Assembly (NCBI GenBank): GCA_037349315.1
Contig: JBAIAC010000007.1
Span: forward strand, 20,464,501-20,528,500
DNA from: Chelydra serpentina
Taxonomy: Eukaryota; Chordata; Testudines; Chelydridae
Length of the DNA: 64,000 nt
Direction of reading: 5' to 3'
Shown: in pieces, positions 22,165 through 33,600 of the stretch
Layout: the number at the start of each line of letters is the position of its first letter
Numbering within the stretch: position 1 is the first letter of the stretch
Notes under the pieces: generated by a model
What the model was told of the DNA's origin: nothing
Seen by the model: the letters and a program-made list of their open reading frames with translations, nothing else
The model's database searches: none
Translations under genes and position numbers: made by a program

Positions 22165-24030
22165 ACTCCAATATTGCCTGATTAGTTTACTTTGGTCTAT
22201 CAGAATAGTCTTCATATTGGACAAGTGGCTAGCTTACCACCACTTACAGAACACAAAGGGCCAGATTTTGTTCTGTGTTATGCTGGCATGTGTGGAGTTG
22301 CACTGAGGTATGACTGGCGAGATTGAGATCAGAATCTGGCCTGAATTTTTAGACTTGAGAGAGAGAGAAATGAAGACTGAACACAACAAACTGGAGGGGT
22401 CTATAATTTGGTCTTTAACCAAACTGAAATGAAGATACCAGTAAGAAGCCAGGGCATGCGGAACTGAATGCAAAAGAATGTACATTCTCATATACAGTAC
22501 TGTGTGTTGCATCACCACGTTTACTGTAATTATTGGGAATGTCAGCTGTAGAAAGGGCTGAGCAATCTGCAAACAAAACACTACCCCTTTCCACTGGCTT
22601 TACAAAGTGGAAGGGTGGGACAGATCCAAAGCTGAACTGGTAGCAATTCTCTATTGTCAAATTTCCTACATTCGCCCCTCCCCCCCACCAGCTGAACTGT
22701 GTAGCTATAGGGCTTTTCTAAAGGAATCAGTCTCAAAGAAGTTTGGTTTGGAGTATGTGCTGTTATTTCCATTGGCAGGTGGGTTCCAAAGAATCAAATG
22801 CAGACTGTTCTACTCCCCGCTTCTGTGTTCTAGCCAGCAGCATTTGCCAAGAGGGCTCGAACAGCCAAGCTATTAGGATGCCCACTTAAAATTCCATACT
22901 CCCTCCCTCCATCTAGTTACCGTTTTATCCCTGCATCTCGAAGGCTAGGCAGTCTTTGCTGAGCCAGGGCCAAATCTGTACAGTTCATATTTGCTATTGC
23001 ACACATCCAGCTTAAATGAGCAAGCTGGGGTGTGTATTCATGCCCGAGTTCGACAAACCCAACAGGGCACATGCATTCTGCAGATTTGGCTCTGGAAGGT
23101 TACTCTGGAGCCAGAAGTACTAAGAAGACTGCTTCTTGTGAATAGTAACTTCATCGTCTCCTCTGCCCCATCCTGCTTCCTCAGATTTAGGGCTTAATCC
23201 AGCAGCCACCAGAGCCAGTGGAAAGTCTCACAATGACTTTAACAGGCATTGAATCAAGTCCTGAGTGGACTCTTCTAATAAACTTGGCCACACGTATGCA
23301 GACACCAAAGTAGTCAGTGAGGGAATCCAACCTGGGACCTTCAGCACTTAAAGCACTCTAGCTGTTGAGCTAATGCAGTAACTGTTAGCAATGAACAAGA
23401 GGCAGGCTGTTACAGTCACTCAGAAAGAGGTGATCACTCATGTTAAACCAGTGCATTATACACTCAAACCCCAACAGTTCATAAACTGGGAGTCCCAAAG
23501 ATGGACTCAAATCCAGATCCGCAAGTGGTAGTGGTGGAAGGCACTGCCAGTTGACCAATTAGGCTGTCCAAGTATAGGTGGGTTTGATAATCATGATGAG
23601 TGGCATTAAAATTGCACCTTTAATTTAAGATCCCAAATTGCTCAGCAAACTGATTATTAAATTTTAAATACATATAATTCACCCATCACTGAAATGAAGT
23701 CACTGATGGTATGGAAGGCCTGCAACCTTTGAACAAAGCAAATCAGCATGAATTAGCAGTTCAGAACAGACAGTGAAGATCACCATGTGAAACTGGAACC
23801 ACAGGGGGAAGCTTTAGGTATGCAGAACACAGTTATCCACCCTGAAAGTGACCAGGAGAACAGGGTAAACATCCTTATTCTTTCAGATAGACCCATAGGA
23901 CCACAAGTGGCAAGGACTCTGGTTTCACACCTCACACCACTGTCAGCAGCTCCAGAGTCCCTCATCACTATGATTAGGCAATATGGACTCAGAGGGAAGA
24001 GTGCCTCCTACTGAGTCACCAAAACCAGGG
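22165..24030. other. Intergenic, nothing recognised
   Basis: No supported gene. Frames are short and overlap on both strands. Confidence 0.45.
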
Positions 24031-24038
24031 GCTGCAAT

Positions 24039-24196
24039 CAGGGCCGGCTCTGGGCTTTTTGGCACCCCAAGCTCTGAGAGCGCAACTGCCAAAGCAAAAT
24101 AATAATAATAATAATAATGGGTAACCGGATGGCTGCTCCTTGAAAAGTGCCGCCCCAAGCACGTGCTTGGTTGGCTGGTGCATAGTGCCAGGCCTG
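24039..24196. mobile_element. hAT-type MITE, 158 bp
   Basis: Begins 'cagggccggctctggg' and ends 'gtgccaggcctg', flanked by identical 8-bp duplications GCTGCAAT (24,031-24,038 and 24,197-24,204). The termini match the element at 20,758, so the two belong to one group. It contains an (AAT)n tract of about 7 units near 24,099-24,118. Confidence 0.9.
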
Positions 24197-24559
24197 GCTG
24201 CAATCTGGTTTTTCCTTGAAGTCGTTCTCTTGACTCGCCCTACTTCATTTGTGAAAGATGACCAGGCCATAGCATGGGGTGCTATCACTGCATCAAGTAA
24301 ATTCCACCTCAGGTTTCCTCTAGTGCAGACTCTCTCCAGCCATTGTTAAAATGTTGATTTTTATCTCCTAAGAAATAAGCATAAATTCTTCACATTTGGA
24401 GGATTTAAATATAATTGAGTCATCAGATAATTTACATGCATTAGGAGGTGATAATGTTGAGAGCCAGCAACCCTGAAAGAATAGAAGAAAGACCTTATGC
24501 TGCTGATGCTGTTTCTTTTTACAGAACACTTTTAGCAAAGTTCACTAATGACACTTCAA

Positions 24560-25075
24560 AGTGAAAAACACAGTGCTGGCATTAGCACTCTCGCCTCCGG
24601 ACCAGAAGGTCCTAGCTTCACCTCCCACGTCAGACAATGGGCTCACACGCAGTGCTGACAGTGCAGTGACATACCAGATAAGTGCTGTACTCACCTTCAC
24701 AGGGCCAACCTGAGGACATACAGGCCTCCTGTGAACATCAAAACAGTGGCCTTTTGCCTCCAGAAGAATACGCCGCGTTTCAAGGCCTGCTCTCAGTGAG
24801 GGGACCCCGCTAATTTGGGGCTGTGGGTATGCAGCTGTGAAACCATGAAGGCTTTGTTTTCTGCATGCTCTCTGCACAGGGAGACAGAGCAAGGCCCTCT
24901 GTGGTTGCAGGACTCACAGGTGCCCCACTTCCTCACAGGTGTCTCCATTTTGGCTGATGTTAAACCAAGATCTTCCCTGCCCAGCTCAGCTCTGCTGTGC
25001 TGTCCAGGTGGAAGGACCCATCCCCCTTCTGGAAAAGGGCAGAGATAACCTGGTGCCTGCCCCAGCAGTCCCTCC
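24560..25075 (+). repeat. Degenerate SINE-like repeat
   Basis: The 'gcattagcactctcgcctcc' and 'ggtcctagcttcacctccca' blocks look tRNA-like. A later part ('gctgatgttaaaccaagatc', then 'gtccaggtggaaggaccca') resembles the conserved body of an old vertebrate SINE. Family membership is from memory and uncertain, and the two parts may be separate insertions. Confidence 0.4.
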
Positions 25076-25805
25076 CCTCAGTAATCAAGTGCTTTCCCAG
25101 AGGGACCAGCCTAACACAGCTGACTCTACCCTGCTAACTCCTCCCAGGCTTAATCAATGAAGGGGAAAACACAGAACCTATTGCCTCTTCTTGTCCCAGG
25201 GAAAGTGGGTTCAGTTTTCTTCCCATCGTGAAAGCTTTTTTTATCACATCACTCAGAATCTGCTTACTTTGCCCTCTGGGTCTGAATGCACTTCTGCAGC
25301 TCCTCATATTGGTGATATTCACTCAGGCATGGAGGGCCCATGCAAGCACCTACACTGGAGCTGCATGGAGACAGGGCCTGGGTGCAGAAACTATGCACCA
25401 GCTCTACACCACAGACAGAGTCTCTGTGTCAGCCTTGCATAGGCTGAGACACCAGGTATGCGGGTGGACCTAGGTAGGAGCCATTTATATTCAGTGACCC
25501 CAACATGCCATACAAGGCATTTAGAACTCCAGCAGGTGCTATAGCCCATTGATTAGAATAGCAGCCATGCACTGAAACCTTGCTTCTGGGTGGAGTGGAG
25601 GATGGATTTCACCTCCCTAAGGCCTGCACTTCACACACACACCCCCACAACCCCACCGAAAATCCAACCAGCTCATCCTTTAGTAGGGTGGAATTAATGT
25701 CCCCTGGGGGGCAGCAAACCTGGGCTGATTTTAAGGGGATATCTAGGAAATACAAAAAAACAAAACATGTACTAACACTTCAGTTAACTCTCTCTCTCCC
25801 ATATA

Positions 25806-26060
25806 GAACCATAGAAATATAGGCCTGGAAGGTACTTCAGTAGGTCATCTAGTCCAGTCCCCTGCACTGAGGCAGGACTGAGTATTATCCAGACCATCCC
25901 TGACAGGTGTTTGTCTAACCTGTTCTTAACATTTCCAGTGATGGAGATTCCACAATCAGGATACTCCTGAGGTAATTTGTTCCAGTGCTTAACTACTCTT
26001 CTCTCCAGGAACATAATACTTCTGTTTATGCAGAGATTCCAGTTACACATACACTATTAA
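25806..26060 (-). repeat. CR1 LINE 3' end
   Basis: In plus orientation it reads 'catagaaatataggcctgga', 'aggtcatctagtccagtcc', 'gtttgtctaacctgttctta' and 'ggagattccacaatcagga', the reverse complement of CR1 3' sequence. The minus frame contains 'RRVVKHWNKLPQEY', the normal C-terminal CR1 motif. It is strongly 5' truncated. Confidence 0.82.
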
Positions 26061-27339
26061 AGGTTTTGGACCAAACTCTTCCCTCAGCTGCAGCTGTCAA
26101 TGGGATGCCACGGCTGTACCAGGAACAAAATCTGACCCGGAATTCATTGAATGTGTTGATATTTGTAACTGCAAGTGAAACCCTTTTAAAGTAACAGCCC
26201 ACCCAGCTGTCCCTGCTCTGCTGATACAATACCAGTTTTTCAGGGTTGGTACCAAGTACATTAGTAAATTCACCAGTTTCCCAGTAACCTCATGGTGGGT
26301 TCCTGACAAAGACTCCTTTGCCTCTCTCCTCTAGTCCTGTATTAACTCTCCTGACTCTCCTTATCTTCCCAGTGTTACGGATGTTCAGGGTTGTCCTATT
26401 TGAATTGCATTCATTTCTCTCTCCTGCTTGAATGCTGGAGGGTCTGGAGTAATTGCTATAAGCATTAAAGTTATCATGCAAATAAAACGTCTGCTGTAAA
26501 AGGCTTTCTCATGCCTTCACTCTTCAGTGGGTTTCCCTCAGCTAGAGGAAGTGCTTTTGCTTTCAGTAGTACATATACTCTTGGCAAAGTTCTGTTTTCC
26601 ATGCTTTGCTGAACTCCTGAACACAGATGTCCCATTTGTGTTTCATTAGTACATCAGCCTCTCTGAGGCTTTCGACCTCTGCACTAGGCAATAATTACCT
26701 GGCTCAGACCCATTCCCTCACCAGCTGGCCTGGGAGCTGCTCTGCTCAGACCAGGGCTCTCTCTGCTGTCAGCCCTTTCCAGTCAACTGGACAGCTCAAT
26801 CAGCAGGAAATATCAAATATGGTCATTGTTTGAGCTCAGCCAGCATTGTTTCTGCTTGATCTGACAATGCATCTCCAAAGAAAGATTATGCTTCCCAAAG
26901 TCAAGACAAGGGAAAGTGGAACTGGGGCATCAAGAGCTGAGAGCAGTTTGCTGAATTTGGAAAACCATTTCTTCAGGCAGTTTGTTTTAAACACCTCCTC
27001 CCTGACCGCTTCCACTTCCCTTCCCCCCTTCCAAAGATGTAAGCTTCCAGACTGGAAGGAGCTCTTTTTTGGCTTCAGCAATGCCAGGAGAAATGGCTAA
27101 CATGGGTGGCAAAAGACAGATCTGACAATATTTTTATTTCATGAAGAGGATTGCAGGGAAAAAAGTCTGGAAAGAAAATGGTTGTAAGAGGCCAGCATAG
27201 GTCACATTAGCATTTTTCTTTGGGCTGCACTGATCCTGCACAGGCTGGGAAAGCCCGATTGGCAAGGTTTGATTTAAAAAGTCACATTCTCAAGGCTGGC
27301 TTCCAACTGCCAGCTGGCCTGAGAGAGAGGAAGGAGAGA
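26061..27339. other. Intergenic, nothing recognised
   Basis: No gene and no repeat that I can name. Confidence 0.4.
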
Positions 27340-27520
27340 AAGAGTCAAGAGACCAGGATTCTGTTCCTGACTTTGCTGCAGACTCACTGTGTCTCCTTGG
27401 ACAAGTCACTTAACCCAGTTTCCCTATCTATAAAATGTGGATAAAATATCTCTATCTACTTCCTGGTGGCATTCTGAGGCCTAGTATTTGTAAAGGACTT
27501 TGAAATCCTTATAAAGACAG
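27340..27520 (+). repeat. MIR-like SINE remnant
   Basis: The plus strand reads 'gactttgctgcagactcact', 'ccttggacaagtcacttaac', 'cagtttccctatctataaaa' and 'gtaaaggactttgaaatcc', the MIR core and 3' part in correct order. Confidence 0.72.
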
Positions 27521-29161
27521 AACTGACGTTCATGTGGACAGCCACATGGTATTGTTATTTTATACTTGATTCTCCAAGGCAAAGAAAGAGGGCAGCAGCT
27601 CCTTCACCAAGACCACAGACCACATAGAAGTCAGTAATTCTCAGCTCTGTGCCCAGAGCGGGAAATGACACTCCTGGCCTCTACCGCAGGTTACTAGACA
27701 ATGCCTGCAGCTGAAGGGCTTCTGCTAACTTGTGCAAGCTCTGTTGGTGCAGGTGACAGTGGACTTCAGATAGGGACCAGTTTTCATGCAGGTGAAATGC
27801 ATAGGGTCTCTGCAGCCTCTGCTCCAGCCTTCAGATCCAAGTAGTGGCCATGGCCTCTCTGCACCACTTGTGCAGGGTATTGGAGTCCCTGGAAAAATGT
27901 GACTCCTGTGATTTCCTCCTGGCCCACCTTCTCTGTGCTGTCCCAGGGCACAGGGCCACCACGTTTTGATGCTGTACAATATTGCCGCCAATACTGCTGA
28001 GTCGAAGAGGTTGGCGTGTGTTGCCTTGTTGATTTTTCCTTGGAGGACATGCTTGATAGAACTGAATGCTTATATCTTGGAAATGCTTAGGTTTAAAAGC
28101 TAGATAATAGAAACAAACCTCAGTTATATTCCCCATATACAATACCTGTCTTAATGAACTTACATTAAGGGCCACCCGGAGTGTCTCACAAAGCAAAGGA
28201 TGAAGGAGATAGAAAAATGTGGCAGGTAACAAAGAGGAAAATGTAGCTGTTCAAACTTAGATTTCGGCAAACACCCAAAAGCTATGCTGCTCATGAGTTA
28301 GAGGATGATCATCCTGAGAAGAAGCCACGGACAAAAAAAAAAATCAAAAAAATCAACCAACTAGTGATATAAAGACATGAGGATATGACCAGTGATCTGG
28401 CCACCAGGAGCGAGCAGCACAGTCCTGGATCTCTCTGATTTGGATAAAGAAAACAGTATAGTTGACTGGTTCCTAAATTCCATGGCAGATGTTAGAAGAA
28501 GAGCACCCGGATGCTCTAGAAGAATGCTAAGGAATTTCTATTTGTCAGAGTACCCGATAGTACCATGTAGTCCCGGAAACAAAGGGCATGAGTCAATGTA
28601 TATGAGAGAATGAGACTACTTTAGGAACCGGCAAAGAAAAGAGAAGATAGAGTTGACACTAATGATCCTGTAAGTGCCTTGGACAAATGAAGAAGCTAGA
28701 AAATGATTCTGGAGACCAAACAATGGTGGGGAATCACGTATCGTTGGAATATCTTTTGTGATGAGGTAACTGCTTAGAGTGGATGGTTGCCGCTTAAGCG
28801 GATGGAGTACCCGGTTGCAGGCTTCAACAGCAGCAAACATCTAAAAGTGGGGTTTCTTTTAGGTACAAAGGAGTGAGGCTCCCATCTCGCTAAAAAAATC
28901 CTCCAGGATCTCTACTTTTAATATTGAGAAAAAAGACAGGGATGTTCTGCAACAAATGATGAATAATAATTTTTTAAGGAATATTAACATACAGGATGCA
29001 AGTGCCTATTCACAAATGGCAGAATGTGGGAAAAAAGCCAGAACAACTATAAAGGGTAGTGAGTGATGGATAATATGATCTTGTGGGCCTAATGGAAACT
29101 TGGTGGGATGAGTGTCATAATTGCAATGTCAGTATTGATGGGTTCAATCTATGCAGGATAA
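27521..29161. other. Intergenic, possible diverged transposon near 28.8 kb
   Basis: No gene is supported. Around 28,760-28,830 'ggttgccgcttaagcggatg' contains a short palindrome and resembles parts of DNA transposons, but I cannot define ends. Confidence 0.35.
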
Positions 29162-29335
29162 AACAACAATAATACTTAGCAATGGTACAGGGCTTTTCAT
29201 CTTCAAAGCTCATTAACTAATTAATCTGCACAACACCCTTGTGAGGTAGGTAAGTCTTATTGTTATTATCCTACAGGAGAAGGCAAGCACAGAAAGAAGA
29301 GGGGGAAGGTGGTACCATGAGCCAGAAGTGTTTAC
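29162..29335 (-). repeat. MIR-like SINE remnant
   Basis: 'acaacacccttgtgaggtag', 'attgttattatcctacagg' and 'gaaggcaagcacagaaagaa' follow the minus-strand MIR order in diverged form. Confidence 0.5.
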
Positions 29336-29915
29336 AAAACCAGTGAGCTGTAATTTTATAATGGAGTGGGTGGGGGCAAAATCAAATCCATGAGTGAAGC
29401 AAAAGGGATGGGGCATCCTAAAAGGCACCACAATTCAGGCACAACAAACTAATACCACTTTAAATCGGGAAAAAAACAGGAGCAAGAAATACAAGAGCAA
29501 GGAATTTGGTCCCCCTTCTAGATCAGAGGATGAAGCAAGAACAGAAGGGATAAAGACCCAAGCAATAGACAGCCGGGTATGGTTTGCATTAGAAAGTAAA
29601 GGGCACCAAAAAAGCACAGCAGAATGAGTTAATTCCAGCCAAGTGGGGCTAAAAGGAATAAGATGGGATTTCACAAACGTACCTGAGAGGAAAACTCTAC
29701 CAGAGAGATACTAGGTTTATGCACACATTGAAACTAAGGGCCAGAGACCATGGTCATTCATTCTAAAATGACCTATCCTGAAGGACGATCCCTCACTCTC
29801 ACAGACCTTGGGAGACAGGCCAGTCCTTGCTTACAGACAGCCCCTCCAACCTGAAGGAAATACTCACCAGCAACCACACACCACACAACAAAAACACTAA
29901 CCCTGGAACCTATCC

Positions 29916-30251
29916 TTGCAACAAAAGCTCGTTGCCAACTCTGTCCACGTCTATTCAAGGGACACCATCATAGGACCTAATCACATCAGCCACACCATTG
30001 GGGGCTCGTTCACCTGCACATCTACCAATGTGATATATACCATCATGTGCCAGCAATGCCCCTCTGCCATGTACATTTGCGTAGAGACTGTCCGGTTTGG
30101 CCAAAGAATAAATGGACACAAATCAGACGTCAAGAATTATAACATTCAAAAAACAGTCGGAGAACACTTCAACCTCCCTGGACACTCAATTACAGACCTA
30201 AAAGTCGCAATTCTTCAACAAAAAAAACCCTTCAAAAACAGATTCCAATGA
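29916..30251 (+). pseudogene. Penelope GIY-YIG endonuclease fragment
   Basis: In the intact element this domain nicks target DNA to prime reverse transcription. The frame encodes 'RDTIIGPNHISHTIGGSFTC', then 'VIYTIMCQQCPSAMYIC', 'QRINGHKSDVKN', 'VGEHFNLPGHSITDLKVAIL' and an A-rich Lys/Phe end, the expected order for this module. The second signature is damaged: where the family has Tyr-Ile-Gly the frame has Tyr-Ile-Cys, and the following residues are scrambled until 'QRINGH'. The upstream zinc-finger-like part can be followed only by changing frame. It is not a functional gene. Confidence 0.75.
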
Positions 30252-30566
30252 GAAACTGCAGAACTGGAATTAGTTTGCAAACTGGACACCATTAAATTAG
30301 GCTTGAATATAGGTTGGGAGTGGATGGGTCATTACACAAACTAAAACTATTTCCCCATGCTAATTTCCCCCCCCACTGTTACTCACACCTTCCTGTCAAT
30401 TGTTTGAAATGGGCCATCCTGATTATCACTACAAAAAGTTTTTCTTCTCCTGCTGCTAATAGCCCACCTTAATTGACTGGTCTTGTTAGAGTTGGTATGG
30501 CAACTCCCATCTTTTCATGTTCTCTGTATATATATATCTTCCTACTGTATTTTTCACTCCATGCAT

Positions 30567-30594
30567 CTGTTGAAGTGGGTTTTAGCCCACGAAA
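30567..30594 (+). other. Degenerate hammerhead-ribozyme-like core in the Penelope 3' region
   Basis: 'ctgttga' (30,567-30,573) is followed by a 5-bp hairpin, GTGGG at 30,575-30,579 pairing with CCCAC at 30,586-30,590, and then GAAA (30,591-30,594). This is the order CUGANGA, stem II, GAAA of the hammerhead core. The fourth core base is T instead of the invariant A, so this copy should not cleave. Stems I and III are not convincing. Penelope-like elements are known to carry hammerhead motifs, so the resemblance may be real ancestry. Confidence 0.35.
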
Positions 30595-30655
30595 GCTTAT
30601 GCCCAAATAAATTTGTTAGTCTCTAAGGTGCCACAAGTACTCCTCGTTCTTTGAG

Positions 30656-33600
30656 CTATTAAATTGGACTTTAACAAGAAAAAATAAAGACCAGATCTAT
30701 GGACAGTTAAGTTCTAGCAAAAACCTTGTCAACAGAGCTAGTGATAAAATTTGGAATGCAAGGATGAAACTTGGATCAATTGTATATATAAATAGTGACT
30801 GGCTCATGTCACATGAACCCCTTGAACTTGAGTGAATCAGCTAATGAAATTACTGAATTATTGGCTGTTACCTTTCAAGTGCCCAGCACTGCTGGAAATT
30901 TCATCTCAGGAGTTTCAAGTTTGAGAGTCAAAAATCCAGAATCATAAAATTATTGGGTATTTCAGAAGATGGGGACCGTAAGCTTTCCATTTCTCCATCT
31001 GTAAAATGGGGATAAGCTCATGGTTGTGAAAGGCCCTATACAACTGCAAAGTATTAAATATTATTAGAAAATAAATCTTGTTGAGATTCATATATAGACA
31101 CAATGGTGATTTGTCCCTGAGCCCAGCCTATATTACAGAATAATGGTATTATAACAACATCTTTATAGCTTTATCTTCCAAAAGGGAAGCCAAGCAGATT
31201 ATGGTAAGGAAGGCCAGTGGCAGAATTAACTAAGGGGAAATAATCAGGGGTGAGGAGCCCTTGAAGGCTGTAAATTCTCTACTAGCTTGGGCCTAGATTT
31301 TGTGATAAAACTGTCCCCCATTCAGACCCTAAGTGGAGTTGCAGGCTCTCTCTGTTTGGGGCTGTAGAGATTCAGCATTTTTGGTTTGACCCACAAAAGC
31401 CTTTTTTTAAAATCACCTTTCCCCTCCCAAACTTAGCAGTTTTCCTTCCTATCCACCACCCTCCTTGCATCACAACACTGTGAACAGGGGCAGTCTAAGA
31501 ATTTGGGGGAAGGGTAGCAAGCTGATGCTTGTGGATACACCCCACATGTAATAAATTTATTTTACATACGAAGCATGTGTAATGACTCTTTTTTGTGTTC
31601 GCCGCCGCCAGCTGTTGCAGAAGGGGAACCCACATACTTGTACCTTTCAACCCTTGAAATCAGCTCTTACACTGGTTTATGTTTTCCAGGGTATTTTTGC
31701 ATGGAAAAGGGTGAGAAACTTGCTTTTGGATTTTAAATAAAAAGTGAGTCTCCTTTCAATGTCTAGTTCCCCCAAATCTGGGAGGAACTGGGGCCTCGGC
31801 TCTGTGGAGCTTGAGAGCTACCTCTGCTTTTGCAACACAAAATGAAAGCTGCTCCACAGAATTAACCAGTAGGATAGGATGTTTTTGAGATCCGGGTGTT
31901 TTTCCTCGCTGGAGTGACCTTTATGGAGCTACCAAAGCTGCTGCAAACTTGCTGCTGCAAGTGTCCCCTTCAACTACATTATTATTTCACACCGAGTCTG
32001 TCCATTATCAGCAGATAGCACACAAGGGATTGCCGCAGCAATTACACAGATTTAAAAGGTGCATAAAAAGCATGCAACTTGTCCCCTGCTGCTTCCTCTG
32101 GGCTGCATGATGCCTCCACTTGTGCTCTGTAGTGTTTGGAAAACACTGTTGTATATCCATACAGAAGGTACTAAATCAGGAAGAGGAGTGTCTAATGCAA
32201 TGCGAGGAGTTCTATGGCACAATTTGCCACCTTCTCTAACCTTGATAAAGTGATGCTGTCCCAAGGGACAGTAGTACTCTGCCCCCTCTAACCACGATGG
32301 TACATTGCACACACTGGGCGGTATAGACTCTGAGAGTCACATTACTTTCTGATACAATAAGACAGCCATGTTGGATAGATGCTTTCAAATAAAACATTGC
32401 ATGCTGAAGTGTGTAGTCTTCCGCAAACCACACCTACACAAAAAAATGAAGGCAGGTACAAACTGGCCTGTTTTCTACATATTAGGGATGGCCCCACTGT
32501 GGCAAAGTTTGGACACCTGGATAGTTCAGATAGGAAAGAAAGCCCTGTTTGCCTTATTACATAATTGAGATGTCTTTACTTACACATTATGGGAAAGGGT
32601 TATCGATTTAATAAACTGCTTCACTATCGTGAAAAAAAAATCACATCTCCTTGGGGAGAAAAATGCATTTTCTGTGCTTTTCCTTGAGCGAACTGTATAG
32701 ATGAACCATGCGTAGGCTGATCTGCATAATCTTTTTTTTTTAAAGATTGAGACCTGAATTTTGGAATATGTGCTTTTGTGTTATTCAATACCACTGATAC
32801 AGAAGGGTAAGGTTGAAGTTCAAGGCAAGCATGGAGAAGTGTAATTTGTCCCTGCACAGTCACAAATAAAATAAGGCTCAGCTCTACAGGATTAAATTAA
32901 TTAAAGATGGATCTCGTGCTTGATGGTAGTTGATAGAACTGGAGTTTGTAGTGCTTGTATCATGAACATAAGTGGACATCTCTAGTGGTTAGCTAGTATT
33001 TTCTTTATACTCCTGAGTGTTTGCTATGGCACACAAATGTTAACTGGTTTTATCACATAGTCATCATACCTCCTTTCTTCCTACTATTCAGGTGTCGCTA
33101 CTGGAAGATGATTTTATTATCAGCTCAAGATTCGATCTGCTTTATTGGGGGTGCAGTGGGTGTGGAAGGATAGCTCTCTATTATCTATGCTGTTAACTGT
33201 TGGTCTCTCCAGTCCTCAAAACACCAGAAAATCATTTATTTGTTTAAAGCCGCATGTTAAAAATTGCAAGCAAGAAATAGCCACACATTCTTCCTTGAAT
33301 AAACTGTGAACAGCTTGGAAGGAAATACATGCAGTGTGAGTGTTTATCTGGAAAATTCAGACCTTATGACATGCACCATAAGATTAAGCAAAGAGTCTTC
33401 CAAAGGTGTCTTTAAAGTTGAAAACATAAGATTTAATCTAACCTAAAAATGAAACAATTTTACCAAGAGCTGCAAAGTTTGTATTGCTGTTCAAAGCAAG
33501 GACATTTCTTCAAGCATGTTCTGAACACTAGTGTTTCCTAAACAAGGGGGACTGAGGATACTGGAACCATACAAATAAATGCCTTTTAGCTTTTCTTCTT

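Larger units (their letters stand above)
29740..30655 (+). mobile_element. Penelope-like retroelement, 5'-truncated 3' end
   Basis: It contains a reading frame for the C-terminal GIY-YIG-type nuclease region (29,916-30,251), followed in mixed frames by 'ETAELEFVCKLDTIKLGLN', then an AT-rich 3' region ending with 'cccaaataaatttgttagtc' and 'aaggtgccacaagtactcc'. That terminal sequence is one I associate with abundant vertebrate Penelope-like elements. The reverse transcriptase part is missing. Element ends are approximate. Confidence 0.78.

Noticed and set aside
28616..28840. Possible Tigger/mariner-like element around 28.8 kb
   Set aside because: A short palindrome is visible but no terminal repeats, TA duplication or transposase peptide could be defined.
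29916..30251. Host or bacterial-type GIY-YIG nuclease gene
   Set aside because: The surrounding sequence, the 3' end and the order of motifs fit a Penelope-like retroelement; a key glycine is lost and the frame is a truncated remnant.
30567..30594. Active hammerhead ribozyme
   Set aside because: An invariant core A is T and stems I and III are not convincing; kept only as a possible relic.
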